A stretch of DNA of 64,000 bases from NCBI RefSeq assembly GCF_003182485.1, contig NZ_QGTX01000001.1, positions 2,992,001-3,056,000 of the forward strand, in the 5' to 3' direction. Under the pieces are notes generated by a model. The model worked only from the letters and a program-made list of their open reading frames with translations, was not told where the DNA came from and ran no database searches. This DNA comes from Geodermatophilus normandii. GTDB lineage: Bacteria > Actinomycetota > Actinomycetes > Mycobacteriales > Geodermatophilaceae. Every line of letters starts with the position of its first letter. Position 1 is the first letter of the stretch. Shown here piece by piece: positions 26,372 through 35,449 of the stretch. The translations under genes were made by a program, and so were the position numbers.

Positions 26372-27442
26372 TCAGGCGCCGGCCAGCCAGGCCAGCAGGC
26401 GGCCCCGGGACCAGCAGCGGCCGACGGCCTCGGCGTGCAGGGTCGAGTGCCCGGACACCACCACCCCGACGATGCTGTGCCCCGACGCGCGGCGGTCGCC
26501 CAGCGTCGGGACGGCCGGCGCCACGCCGACCCCCTCCGCGGACACCCACGCCACCGGCCGGCCGGTCGCCGCCTCGTCGAGGCGCTGCAGGAGGCGCAGC
26601 CGGCTCGCGGGCTCCGACCGCGATAGCGCCCACGTCGTCGTGACGACGGGCAGGGCGCCGGCGGGCACCCGGGCGAGGGCGTCGGGCAGCACCTCGACGG
26701 CGTCGCCCCGCAGCAGCAGGGGAGGGGCCGTCGCCGCCAGCGCCATCTCCGCGTCGAGCCGCGCGCGCTCCTCCGGCCGGTCCGGCGGCAGGCAGGCGCG
26801 CAGCCACCGGGCGTCGTCCGGATCGGTGACGTCCAGCGGGTCGACGTCGACCACGATCCGGGTGACCACCTCGGGCACCGCCCGCTCCGGGACGGGCCGG
26901 GCGCCCACGGTGGCGCACGAGTGCTGCACGGGGGACGACGGGTCGCCCAGCGTCGGGCCGTCGCCGTAGGTGATGCCGACGCGGTCGACGGTGAGGTCGA
27001 GACCGGCCGGACAGCCGACGGCCACCAGCCCGACCGCGTCCGCGCCGGCCCGGCGCGCCGCCTCGGCGATCGCCGGGTACAGCACGGCGCAGCGTCCGGT
27101 CTCGTCGGGACGCGGCCGCCGGGAGGCGGCGGTCGCCGCGACCGCCTCGGCCATCCGGACCAGCGTGTCGACCGCCGCGCCGGCGGCGGCGTCGCCGTCC
27201 GCCGCGGCGTAGGCCGCGGCGAGCGCCGGGGCGCGCCCGGCGAGGGCGAGGTCGTGCAGCGCGGCGAGGACCAACGCGGGCTGCCGCCGGCGCGCCGGCA
27301 CCGCCGCGAGGGCGCGCAGTGCCTCGTCGGACTGCCCGAGGGCGACGGCGACGCGCCCGTGCAGCGGGGAGGTCCCGGCGGCCTCGCCCTGCCCGAACCG
27401 CCGGTACACCTCGGCGAGGGAGCGGCTCCTGCCTCCGGTCAC
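26372..27442 (-). CDS. DUF2332 domain protein
   Basis: A 356-residue protein of the actinobacterial DUF2332 family. Family landmarks are 'LAEVYRRFGQGEAAGTSPLHGRVA' near the N-terminus, 'VGCPAGLDLTVDRVGITYGDG', and a C-terminal 'TWALSRS...RLRLLQRLDEAATGRPVAWVS'. The fold is methyltransferase-like in places, but function is unknown. The GTG at 27442 is chosen for its strong AGGAGG ribosome site. It follows the CHAP gene on the same strand after 73 bases. Confidence 0.85.
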   Translation of the reverse strand: MTGGRSRSLAEVYRRFGQGEAAGTSPLHGRVAVALGQSDEALRALAAVPARRRQPALVLAALHDLALAGRAPALAAAYAAADGDAAAGAAVDTLVRMAEAVAATAASRRPRPDETGRCAVLYPAIAEAARRAGADAVGLVAVGCPAGLDLTVDRVGITYGDGPTLGDPSSPVQHSCATVGARPVPERAVPEVVTRIVVDVDPLDVTDPDDARWLRACLPPDRPEERARLDAEMALAATAPPLLLRGDAVEVLPDALARVPAGALPVVTTTWALSRSEPASRLRLLQRLDEAATGRPVAWVSAEGVGVAPAVPTLGDRRASGHSIVGVVVSGHSTLHAEAVGRCWSRGRLLAWLAGA

Positions 27443-27515
27443 GGCGCCTCCTGCGGTCGGTCGGGGGACCCCGACCATCCCAGGCCGCCGGGGGCCGGAT
27501 CCGGACCGCTGCGCG

Positions 27516-28145
27516 TCAGCCTCCGGTGTCCGGGCCCGCCGCGGCGGCCGCCCCGGGCCGCCCCGCGCGCGCGGACGGTGCCGCCGCGTCCCCGGGGAGC
27601 CCGACGTAGAGGTACCGCGGCGCGCGGGTGACCCTCTCGTGGAAGGTGCCGTCCTCGCCGTCGTACTCGCTGACCAGGACCGATCCGTTCGGCAGGACGT
27701 CCTGGACCACCGCGACGTGGCCGTAGCCGCCGGCCTCCCGGGCCGCTCCCCAGGGCGCGCCCCACGGTGCCTCGGGGGAGCGCTCCCCCGGGTTCCACTG
27801 GGCGATGCTGCCGACGGCCGGCGTGGACCGGACGGGGAAGCCGGCCGCGAGCGCGGCGTCGTCCCAGCTCCCGGCGGAGGTGAACAGCCCGTTCCCCGCC
27901 GGTCCGCGGGTGAGCAGGCCGAAGGGCACCCCTCGTGCGTTGAGGTACCAGGCCGCGTACGAGGTGCACTGCCGCGCGACGAAGCCCCACGGGTCGAGCG
28001 CCAGGCCCCGGTCGGTCGCCAGCGGGTAGACGCCTCCCGGCGGGCCCGGTCGCAGGTGGTGGCCGCGGGCGTCGGCCGTGGGGAGCCCGTGGCACCAGGC
28101 GGCGGCGAGGACGAGGAGGAGGACCGCGAGCCGCGCGACGACCAC
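27516..28145 (-). CDS. Secreted CHAP-domain amidase/endopeptidase
   Basis: A 209-residue exported protein with a signal peptide (about 1-27, 'LAVLLLVLAAAWCHGLPTADA'). The CHAP domain has the catalytic cysteine in 'ARQCTSYAAWYL' (about residue 60), the histidine in 'GYGHVAVVQDV' and an acidic residue in 'VSEYD'. CHAP enzymes cut peptidoglycan amide bonds outside the membrane. The Ala/Gly/Pro-rich tail (last ~25 residues) is likely disordered. The start codon is a GTG with a weak ribosome site. DUF2332 follows on the same strand. Confidence 0.87.
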   Translation of the reverse strand: MVVARLAVLLLVLAAAWCHGLPTADARGHHLRPGPPGGVYPLATDRGLALDPWGFVARQCTSYAAWYLNARGVPFGLLTRGPAGNGLFTSAGSWDDAALAAGFPVRSTPAVGSIAQWNPGERSPEAPWGAPWGAAREAGGYGHVAVVQDVLPNGSVLVSEYDGEDGTFHERVTRAPRYLYVGLPGDAAAPSARAGRPGAAAAAGPDTGG

Positions 28146-28421
28146 GGGTCGGGTCCGCAGGCCGCCGGGACGGGGCGGCGCGGTGAGGCGCGGACGCAGC
28201 GGTGCGAGCGGGATGGGGACCTCCCGACTGTCCCGGCCGGGACCGACGGTCCCGCCCGGACCGGCGCGGCGCCGGGGAGCGGGGCCGGGGTCGGATCCGG
28301 GTCGTCAGGACGACAGGGCGCGGCGTCTCGGCCGTCCTTGGACCCCTGACCGCGCCGTGGACGGATACCCCGCGCGCGGGAGCGCACACCCGCCCGCGGG
28401 CGGGGCCGGTGGAGCGCCGTG

Positions 28422-28823
28422 CTACCGCAGGACGGGTGCCCGGTTCGCCATCTCGAGGAGCACGTCGGCGTGGCACGGCTCGTCGACCGGGCACCAGCAC
28501 GCCAGGTCCCGGCCGGCGAGCAGCAGGCGGGCCTGCCCGGCGTGGGCGCTCCCCGCCCACCGGCGGTACCACGCGACGGCGGTGGCCCGGTCGGGACAGC
28601 GGACCACGCGGACGCCGTCGTCGTGGACACCGGGCTCGCGGGAGGTGGGCAGGGGCCAGCCGGTGCCGTCCTCGCCGTCGTCGTCACAGCCGGCCGGCCA
28701 CATGTAGGTCCCGCCGACCCGGAACGGGTTGCCCCAGCGCGACGGCCGGGCGACGACGACGGTGCCGGGCGGCTTGCGCCAGCCGCGGGCCCGGGACAGC
28801 TGCACGCGCCGCGGTGTCCTCAT
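28422..28823 (-). CDS. DUF4326 domain protein
   Basis: A 133-residue protein of the DUF4326 family: 'VVVARPSRWGNPF' near the N-terminus and 'GRDLACWCPVDEPCHADVLLEMAN' at the C-terminus. The Cys-rich CWCP..PCH pattern suggests metal binding. Members occur widely in actinobacteria and their phages; function is unknown. ATG at 28823 begins the homology. A longer frame exists upstream but would overlap the divergent promoter space of the DAHP synthase gene. Confidence 0.83.
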   Translation of the reverse strand: MRTPRRVQLSRARGWRKPPGTVVVARPSRWGNPFRVGGTYMWPAGCDDDGEDGTGWPLPTSREPGVHDDGVRVVRCPDRATAVAWYRRWAGSAHAGQARLLLAGRDLACWCPVDEPCHADVLLEMANRAPVLR

Positions 28824-28990
28824 GCGCCGATGCTGCTCCCGGGGTGTGACAGGACCGGCCCGGCGCTCCCGGCACACTGGGCGGGCCGGGCCGACGTCCG
28901 GCGCGCACCGAGGAGGCCCCCATCCCCACCGACCAGATCCTGGACGAGGCCGCGCGGGTCGCCGACCTGCTGCTCGAGGTCCAGACCCGG

Positions 28991-30136
28991 GTGAACGCCC
29001 AGATCGACGACACGCTCTCGGACCTGCTGCCCGGCGTCCGCCGGCAGCTCGGCCTCGCGCCGGACGGCGACGTCGACCTGTCCGGCCTGGTCAACGCCCG
29101 GATCACCGGCCTGAGCGTCGTCGTCACCCCGGCGGCGGTCGCGACCGTGGTGCCGCTGTCCGCGGCGTCGGCCGCCACGACCGGAGCCGCCCGCCGCGCC
29201 GTCACCCGGATCCTCACCGGCGACGACGACCGCCTCGTCGTGATCGCCGGCCCCTGCTCGATCCACGACCCGGCCGCGGCGCTGGAGTACGCCGCCTTCC
29301 TGGCCCGCATGCGGGAGCGGCACGGCGGTGACCTCGAGATCCTCATGCGCACCTACACCGAGAAGCCGCGCACCGAGGTCGACTGGAAGGGCTTCGCCTA
29401 CGACCCGTTCCTCGACGGGTCCAGCCGGATCAGCGTCGGGCTCGTGGCCACCCGCATGCTCATGGCCCGCATCACCGACCTCGGCGTGCCGGTCGCGGCC
29501 GAGCCGCTGAACGCCCTCACGCCGCAGTACGTCAACGGCCTGGTCACCTACAACGGCGTCGGTGCCCGCAACGTCACCGACCAGACGGCGCGCGAGCGGG
29601 TGTCGGGCTTCTCGTCGGTCGTCGGCTTCAAGAACTCGCCCGAGGGCAGCATCGACGCCGCGATCTCGGCGGTGCTCACCGCGCGGGCGCCGCACGAGTT
29701 CCTCGGCGTCGACGCCCACGGCGTGTCCGCGCAGCTGTCGACCACCGGCAACGACACCGGCCACGTCATCCTCCGCGGCGCCAAGGACGGCCCCAACTAC
29801 TCCGCCGCGCACGTGGCGGAGACCAGGCGGAGGCTCGCGGCGCGCGGGCTGCCCGAGGTCGTCGTCGTCGACGCCTCGCACGGCAACAGCCTCAAGGACC
29901 ACCGCCGCCAGCCCGGCGTCGTGCGCGACCTGGCCGGGCAGGTCGCCGGCGGGGAGTCCGCGATCCGCGGGGTGATGATCGAGAGCCACCTCGTCGCGGG
30001 CCGGCAGGACCTCGACCAGCGGCACCCCGAGCGGCTGGAGTACGGCCTGAGCGTCACCGACTCCTGCGTCGACCCGGCCACCACCGAGGACATGCTGGCC
30101 GAGCTGGCCGGGGCGGTGCGCGCCCGCCGCGGCTGA
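28991..30136 (+). CDS. 3-deoxy-7-phosphoheptulonate (DAHP) synthase, class I
   Basis: A class I (AroFGH-type) DAHP synthase, the first step of the shikimate pathway: PEP plus erythrose-4-phosphate. It aligns over its length with the E. coli enzymes. Metal ligands are visible: Cys in 'AGPCSIHDP', His in 'DASHGNS', Glu in 'MIESHL', Asp in 'VTDSCVD'. 'EKPRTEVDWKG' and 'VGFKNSPEG' bind PEP. The GTG at 28991 gives 381 residues, but the frame is open upstream. There, AGGAGG (28911-28916) stands five bases before an in-frame ATC at 28922, giving 'IPTDQILDEAARVADLLLEVQ', so the true start may be 23 codons earlier. Confidence 0.93.
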   Translation: MNAQIDDTLSDLLPGVRRQLGLAPDGDVDLSGLVNARITGLSVVVTPAAVATVVPLSAASAATTGAARRAVTRILTGDDDRLVVIAGPCSIHDPAAALEYAAFLARMRERHGGDLEILMRTYTEKPRTEVDWKGFAYDPFLDGSSRISVGLVATRMLMARITDLGVPVAAEPLNALTPQYVNGLVTYNGVGARNVTDQTARERVSGFSSVVGFKNSPEGSIDAAISAVLTARAPHEFLGVDAHGVSAQLSTTGNDTGHVILRGAKDGPNYSAAHVAETRRRLAARGLPEVVVVDASHGNSLKDHRRQPGVVRDLAGQVAGGESAIRGVMIESHLVAGRQDLDQRHPERLEYGLSVTDSCVDPATTEDMLAELAGAVRARRG

Positions 30137-30175
30137 GGCCCCGCGCCTCCGCCGGGAGCCCCGTCCCGCCAGGGG

Positions 30176-30406
30176 TCAGGGGCGGGGGAGCCCGACCACG
30201 ACCTCGCGGTGCCGCTCCGGCGTGCCCGCCGGGCCGGGGTCAGTGCCGGGCAGGTGTCCCACCGTCCGCCACTGACCCGGTGCCCAGGCCCGCAGGAGGA
30301 GGCCGTCCTCCGACAGGGCGACGAGCGAGCCGCCCTCCGTGGTCAGGAGGTCGGCCTCGACCACCTCGTCACGGCCCTCCGGAATCCGCACCGTCCAGAT
30401 CGGCAT
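30176..30406 (-). CDS. Small conserved hypothetical protein, 76 aa
   Basis: Not recognised. 'MPIWTVRIPEGRDEVVEADLLTTEGGSLVALSEDGLLLRAWAPGQWRTV' reads like a small beta-rich protein; an ATG start with a purine stretch and a Pro-rich C-terminal tail support a real gene. Convergent to the DAHP synthase gene, 39 bases away. Confidence 0.55.
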   Translation of the reverse strand: MPIWTVRIPEGRDEVVEADLLTTEGGSLVALSEDGLLLRAWAPGQWRTVGHLPGTDPGPAGTPERHREVVVGLPRP

Positions 30407-30606
30407 GCATGCTCCCCCAGTCGGGACGCCGCTCCCCGGCGCCCGGTCCCTGCACGCAAGCGGGGGCGCCGGGAGGCGTCAACCGCCTCCGGGCGCGTCC
30501 TCGCTCTGTGTGGACGGAACGGTTCCGAGCGGAATGGCGGTGCCGGGCCGCCCGACCGGCCCGCACCCCTTGACGAGGGGAACCGGACCGCTGTCCGATC
30601 CGTGAC

Positions 30607-31104
30607 GTGGGTCGCACCCGGGCTTCGACCGCGGCGGACACGCGCGAGCGGCTGCCGCGGACCGCCGACGTCCTCGCCCGCCGGGGTTCCGCGGGCACCG
30701 GCGTGCCCGACCTCGTGGAGGCCGCCGGACCGGGCGACGGCGCCCTCCCCGCGCACTCCGGCTCGCGCGCGACCCTGCCCGCCGACGCCCCGTGGGTGCA
30801 CCGCCGGCGGCTGGTCGCCGTCCGCCGCGACGACGACGTCGTCCCGCTGGTCCGCGCCCCCGTGCAGGAGCGCGCCGCGTGGCTCGCCGACACGGTGCGC
30901 CGCGGCCGGGCCGACGGCGGGATCGACGCCGCGCCGTCGCCGCACGCCGTCGCCCACCTGTGCCTCTTGCTCGCCGCCGGGACCGCGCTCGTCGGTCCCG
31001 ACGTGGACCCGGTCGACGACGCGGAGTGGACGGCACTCGTCGCCCGCCCCGTCGCCGGCCTCGCGCCCGCCCGCACCGCCGACGCCCCGGGGAGCCGTCC
31101 ATGA
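30607..31104 (+). CDS. Degenerate TetR-like regulator upstream of ferredoxin-P450
   Basis: This 165-residue frame has the layout of a TetR regulator N-terminus, 'TRERLPRTADVLARRGSAGTGVPDLVEAAGPGDGALPAHSGS'. However, proline and serine replace hydrophobic and aromatic positions normally invariant in the helix-turn-helix (usual L..AA..F, I, Y.HF). The ligand half is short: about 165 instead of 190-210 residues in total. It is open throughout and overlaps the ferredoxin start by ATGA, so it may still be translated. It is either a decaying gene or an unusual TetR relative, and DNA binding is doubtful. Confidence 0.55.
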   Translation: MGRTRASTAADTRERLPRTADVLARRGSAGTGVPDLVEAAGPGDGALPAHSGSRATLPADAPWVHRRRLVAVRRDDDVVPLVRAPVQERAAWLADTVRRGRADGGIDAAPSPHAVAHLCLLLAAGTALVGPDVDPVDDAEWTALVARPVAGLAPARTADAPGSRP

Positions 31105-31310
31105 GGATCTCGATCGACCCGTCGCTGTGCCAGGGGCACGGCCGCTGCTACGACCTCGCGCCGGACCTCTTCGGCGCCGACGACGAGGGCTACGCGACCC
31201 TCCTCGCCCCGGGCGGGCAGGTGCCGGCCGACCTCGAGGACGACGCCCACCTCGCCGCCGACAACTGCCCCGAGTCCGCGGTGCTCGTGTTCGAGGAGGC
31301 CGCGCGGTGA
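31101..31310 (+). CDS. [3Fe-4S] ferredoxin, P450 partner
   Basis: This 69-residue ferredoxin has 'CQGHGRCYDLAPDLF' and 'DNCPESA': cysteines at about 10, 16 and 56 with His in place of the second cysteine of a 4Fe-4S set, the pattern of 3Fe-4S ferredoxins that serve CYP enzymes. It carries electrons from a reductase (none is encoded here) to the P450 whose GTG overlaps its stop. The ATG overlaps the end of the TetR-like gene. Confidence 0.92.
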   Translation: MRISIDPSLCQGHGRCYDLAPDLFGADDEGYATLLAPGGQVPADLEDDAHLAADNCPESAVLVFEEAAR

Positions 31311-32605
31311 CCGTCGACGGCCGCTCGTTCTCCGACGCGGACACGCTGCGCTCGGACCCCGCCCTCGGCACGTTCAGCGAGGTGCGCAGCGGTCCCGTCA
31401 CCGACTGGGCCACCGACTTCTCGCACACCGAGGAGGAGTGGGCGCAGGGCGCCATCGGCATCTGGGACGACCTGCGGCAGCGGTGCCCGGTCGCGCACAC
31501 CGAGCGCTTCGGCGGGGCGTGGCTGCCGACCCGTTACGAGGACGTCGCCGCGGTCGCCTACGACACCGACCACTTCTCCTCGCGGGCGATCATCGCGGGC
31601 AACTTCCGGCCGCCGCGCGACCTCGCGCCCGTCGGCGGCGCCCCGCCGATCTCCTCGGACCCGCCGTTCCACCACGACGCCCGCAAGCTCCTGCTGCCGG
31701 CGTTCACCAAGAGCGCGGTGAGCCGGCAGGAGGAGGGCACCCGCGCGTTCTGCGCCTCGCTGGTCGACGGGTTCGCCGGCCGGGACGTCGTCGACGCGGC
31801 CGCCGACTACGCCCAGCACGTCCCGGTGCGGGTCATCGCCGACGTGCTCGGGTTCCCACCCGGGGACGGGCCGCAGTTCGCCCGCTTCGTCGAGAACGCG
31901 CTGGAGGGCATCGACCTGCCGCCCGAGGAGCGCCTCGCGCGCAGCAGCCACCTGTTCGAGTACCTGCTCGACCAGATCCGCGACCACCTCCAGCACCCCC
32001 GCCAGGACCTGACCAGCTACCTGCTCGAGGCCGAGCTGTACGGCCGCAAGCTCGAGCCCGCGCACGTCGCCGGCACCATGGCGCTGCTGCTCATCGCCGG
32101 GATCGACACCACCTGGAGCGCGATCGGCGCCTCGCTGTGGCACCTGGCCGGGCACCCGGAGGACCGGCGCCGGCTGGTCGCCGAGCCAGGGCTGCGACCC
32201 ACCGCGGTCGAGGAGTTCCTGCGGGCCTACGCCCCGGTGACCATGGCGCGGCTGGTCACGGAGGACGTCACCTGGCGCGGCGTGCAGATGAAGGCCGAGG
32301 ACTGGGTGCTGCTGAGCTTCCCGGCGGCCAACCGCGACCCCGCGCAGTTCGAGCGGGCCGACGAGGTGCTCATCGACCGCAAGGTCAACCGGCACGCCGC
32401 CTTCGGCCTGGGCATCCACCGCTGCGTCGGGTCGCACCTGGCGCGGATGGAGCTGCGGGTGGCGCTCGACGTCTGGCTGGACCGGGTGCCGGAGTTCACC
32501 CTCGCCGACCCCGCAGCGGTGCGGTGGTCGACCGGCCAGATCCGCGGCCCGCGGGCGCTGCCCCTGCGGATCGGTGCGGCGACCCTCGACGCGCTGCCGG
32601 GGTGA
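31307..32605 (+). CDS. Cytochrome P450
   Basis: A 432-residue soluble bacterial P450. The I-helix 'AGIDTTW' is at about residues 264-270, the ExxR pair is E303/R306, and the heme ligand is C373 in 'FGLGIHRCVGSHLAR'. All core residues are present, so mono-oxygenation should be possible. The sequence style is that of catabolic or hydroxylating CYPs paired with a 3Fe-4S ferredoxin. The substrate is unknown, and no biosynthetic cluster or tailoring partners surround it. Translation is coupled to the ferredoxin (GTGA). Confidence 0.93.
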   Translation: MTVDGRSFSDADTLRSDPALGTFSEVRSGPVTDWATDFSHTEEEWAQGAIGIWDDLRQRCPVAHTERFGGAWLPTRYEDVAAVAYDTDHFSSRAIIAGNFRPPRDLAPVGGAPPISSDPPFHHDARKLLLPAFTKSAVSRQEEGTRAFCASLVDGFAGRDVVDAAADYAQHVPVRVIADVLGFPPGDGPQFARFVENALEGIDLPPEERLARSSHLFEYLLDQIRDHLQHPRQDLTSYLLEAELYGRKLEPAHVAGTMALLLIAGIDTTWSAIGASLWHLAGHPEDRRRLVAEPGLRPTAVEEFLRAYAPVTMARLVTEDVTWRGVQMKAEDWVLLSFPAANRDPAQFERADEVLIDRKVNRHAAFGLGIHRCVGSHLARMELRVALDVWLDRVPEFTLADPAAVRWSTGQIRGPRALPLRIGAATLDALPG

Positions 32606-32608
32606 GCC

Positions 32609-32812
32609 TCAGACCTCGACGGCGGTGCCGCAGACGCCGCAGACCTCCAGCCGGTGGCGTCCCCACCGGGCGAGCGGCACGAAGAACACCGTGAACTGGC
32701 GGAACTGGCGGATCCGCGCCCACTGGGTGGTGTTGCCGCACCGCGGGCAGGTGCGGACCTCCCCGGGGCCCAGGTGCTGCTGCTTGGTGCCGAACCCGAA
32801 GAGGAGGAACAT
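32609..32812 (-). CDS. Zinc-ribbon protein, 67 aa
   Basis: Two CxxC knuckles ('CPRCGN' and 'CGVCGT') form a zinc ribbon, with 'FRQFTVFFVPLARWGRHRLEVC' between them. Small proteins of this kind are common in actinobacteria; function is unknown. It is convergent with the P450 gene, three bases from its stop. Confidence 0.8.
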   Translation of the reverse strand: MFLLFGFGTKQQHLGPGEVRTCPRCGNTTQWARIRQFRQFTVFFVPLARWGRHRLEVCGVCGTAVEV

Positions 32813-32878
32813 CCCGGGAGCCTAGGGGCAGGGCGGCCGGGGCGCGCCGGGCCGGACCGGGCATGGCAGGCTCGGACC

Positions 32879-33859
32879 GTGGTCCGGGTGGGTCTGGTGC
32901 TGGGTGGGGGCGGCGTCGTCGGGCAGGCGTACCACGCCGGCGTGCTGGCGGTGCTGCAGCACGACACGGGGTTCGACGCCCGGACCGCCGACGTCGTCGT
33001 CGGCACCTCCGCGGGGTCGATCACCGGCACCCTGCTGCGGGCCGGCGTCTCCCCGGAGGACCTGGCGGCGTGGACGGTCAAGGCCCCGCTGTCCGGCGAG
33101 GGCGACGTCCTGGAGACGCTGGCCGCCACCGACGTCCCCGAGCTCGCCCCGTTCAAGCCGCTGTCGGTGTTCCGCCGGCCGATGCGGCTGCCCGGCCCGC
33201 CGCTGGTGGCGCGGGCGCTGGCCCGGCCGTGGCGGTTCCGCCCGCTGGCCGCCGGCATGACGCTGCTGGCCCCCGGCCGGCACGACATCGTGTCCCAGCT
33301 CGGCGCCCTCCGCGAGGTCGAGGGGCCCACCTGGCCCGAGCGCGACCTGTGGATCACGACGGTGCGCCGGCGGGACGGGCGCCGCGTCGTCTTCGGCCGG
33401 CCGGGGGCGCCGCCGGCGCCGGTCCACCTGGCCGTCGCCGCCTCGTGCGCCGTGCCGGGGTACTTCGCGCCGGTCCGGATCGGGCGGCACACCTACGTCG
33501 ACGGCGGCGTGCACTCGGCCACCAACGCCGCCGTGCTGCGCAGCGCGGGCGTCGGCCTCGCCGTCGTCGTGGCCCCGATGAGCGGGTCGCCGGGCTGGCG
33601 TCAGGACTTCACGGCGGCGATGCGCCGCCACTCACAGCGGCAGATGGACCGGGAGGTCCGCGCGCTGCGGGCGGCCGGGATCCGCACCGTCACCTTCACG
33701 CCCGGTGCCGCCGAGCAGCAGGTCATGGGCGCGGACATGATGTCGCGCGACCGCGTCGAGGAGGTCCTGCAGCAGTCGTTCCTGCAGGCCGGTGTCCACG
33801 CCGCGACCCCCGAGGTGGCCGCGGTGCTGCGGGAGGCGGCCGACCGCGGCCAGGTGTGA
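32879..33859 (+). CDS. Patatin-like phospholipase / acyl hydrolase
   Basis: A 326-residue patatin-fold enzyme. The oxyanion loop 'LVLGGGGVVGQAYHAGVL' starts near residue 6, the nucleophile elbow is 'VVGTSAGS' (Ser near residue 45), and the catalytic Asp is in 'VDGGVHSAT'. The Ser-Asp dyad is complete, so lipid acyl ester hydrolysis is expected. No signal peptide is visible. GTG at 32879 is chosen because the oxyanion loop follows at once. Confidence 0.88.
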   Translation: MVRVGLVLGGGGVVGQAYHAGVLAVLQHDTGFDARTADVVVGTSAGSITGTLLRAGVSPEDLAAWTVKAPLSGEGDVLETLAATDVPELAPFKPLSVFRRPMRLPGPPLVARALARPWRFRPLAAGMTLLAPGRHDIVSQLGALREVEGPTWPERDLWITTVRRRDGRRVVFGRPGAPPAPVHLAVAASCAVPGYFAPVRIGRHTYVDGGVHSATNAAVLRSAGVGLAVVVAPMSGSPGWRQDFTAAMRRHSQRQMDREVRALRAAGIRTVTFTPGAAEQQVMGADMMSRDRVEEVLQQSFLQAGVHAATPEVAAVLREAADRGQV

Positions 33860-33874
33860 CCGGCGTCCAGCGAC

Positions 33875-34623
<749 letters not shown>

Positions 34624-34624
<1 letters not shown>

Positions 34625-35397
34625 TGAGCGGGATCCTCGAGGGCAAGAAGGTCCTCGTCACCGGCGTGCTGACCGAGGCGTCGATCGCCTTCGCCACCGC
34701 GCGGATCGCCCAGGAGCAGGGCGCCACCGTCGTCCTGTCCAACTTCGGGCGGGCGCTGTCGCTGTGCCAGCGGATCGCCAAGCGGCTGCCGCAGGAGGCG
34801 CCGGTCGTCGAGCTCGACGTCACCGACACCGAGCACCTGGCCACGCTGGCCGACCGGCTGCGCGAGCACGTCGGCGACTCCCTCGACGGCGTCGTCCACT
34901 CCATCGGCTTCGCGCCGCAGGAGGCGATGGGGGAGGGCTTCCCCGAGGTCGCCTGGGAGCACGCGGCGACGGCGTTCCAGGTGTCGTCCTGGTCCTACGC
35001 CTCGCTCGCCCAGGCCTGCCGGCCGCTGCTGGCCAACCCGTCCTCGGTCGTCGGGCTGACCTTCGACGCCTCCGTCGCCTGGCCGGTCTACGGCTGGATG
35101 GGCGCGGCCAAGGCCGCCCTGGAGTCCGTCAGCCGCTACGTGGCCCGCGAGCTCGGCCCCGAGGGCGTGCGGTCCAACATCGTCGCGGCCGGGCCGCTGC
35201 GCAGCATGGCGATGAAGTCGATCCCCGGCAGCGCCCAGTTCGAGGAGGCCTGGGAGGGCCGCGCCCCGCTGGGCTGGTCGGTCACCGACACCGAGCCCGC
35301 CGGCAAGGCCGTCGTCGCCCTGCTGTCGGACTGGTTCCCCGCCACCACCGGCGAGATCGTGCACGTCGACGGCGGCTTCCACGCCGTGGGCGTCTGA
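34624..35397 (+). CDS. fabI: Enoyl-ACP reductase (InhA/FabI)
   Basis: A 257-residue enoyl reductase of the InhA branch. The N-terminal NADH loop is 'VTGVLTEASIAFATARIAQEQG', the active site is 'VYGWMGAAKAAL' with Tyr and Lys separated by six residues as in InhA/FabI, and 'SIGFAPQEAMG' lines the substrate pocket. It catalyses the last step of each FAS-II cycle. Its ATG overlaps the fabG stop by one base, so the two are coupled. Confidence 0.95.
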
Positions 35398-35449
35398 CGG
35401 CCGTCGGCGTGACCGCATCCGTTCCCGCACCACCCCGAGAAGAGAGTCC

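Noticed and set aside
31101..32605. A natural-product gene cluster around the P450
   Set aside because: No polyketide, peptide or terpene synthase and no tailoring genes other than the ferredoxin; neighbours are housekeeping genes.
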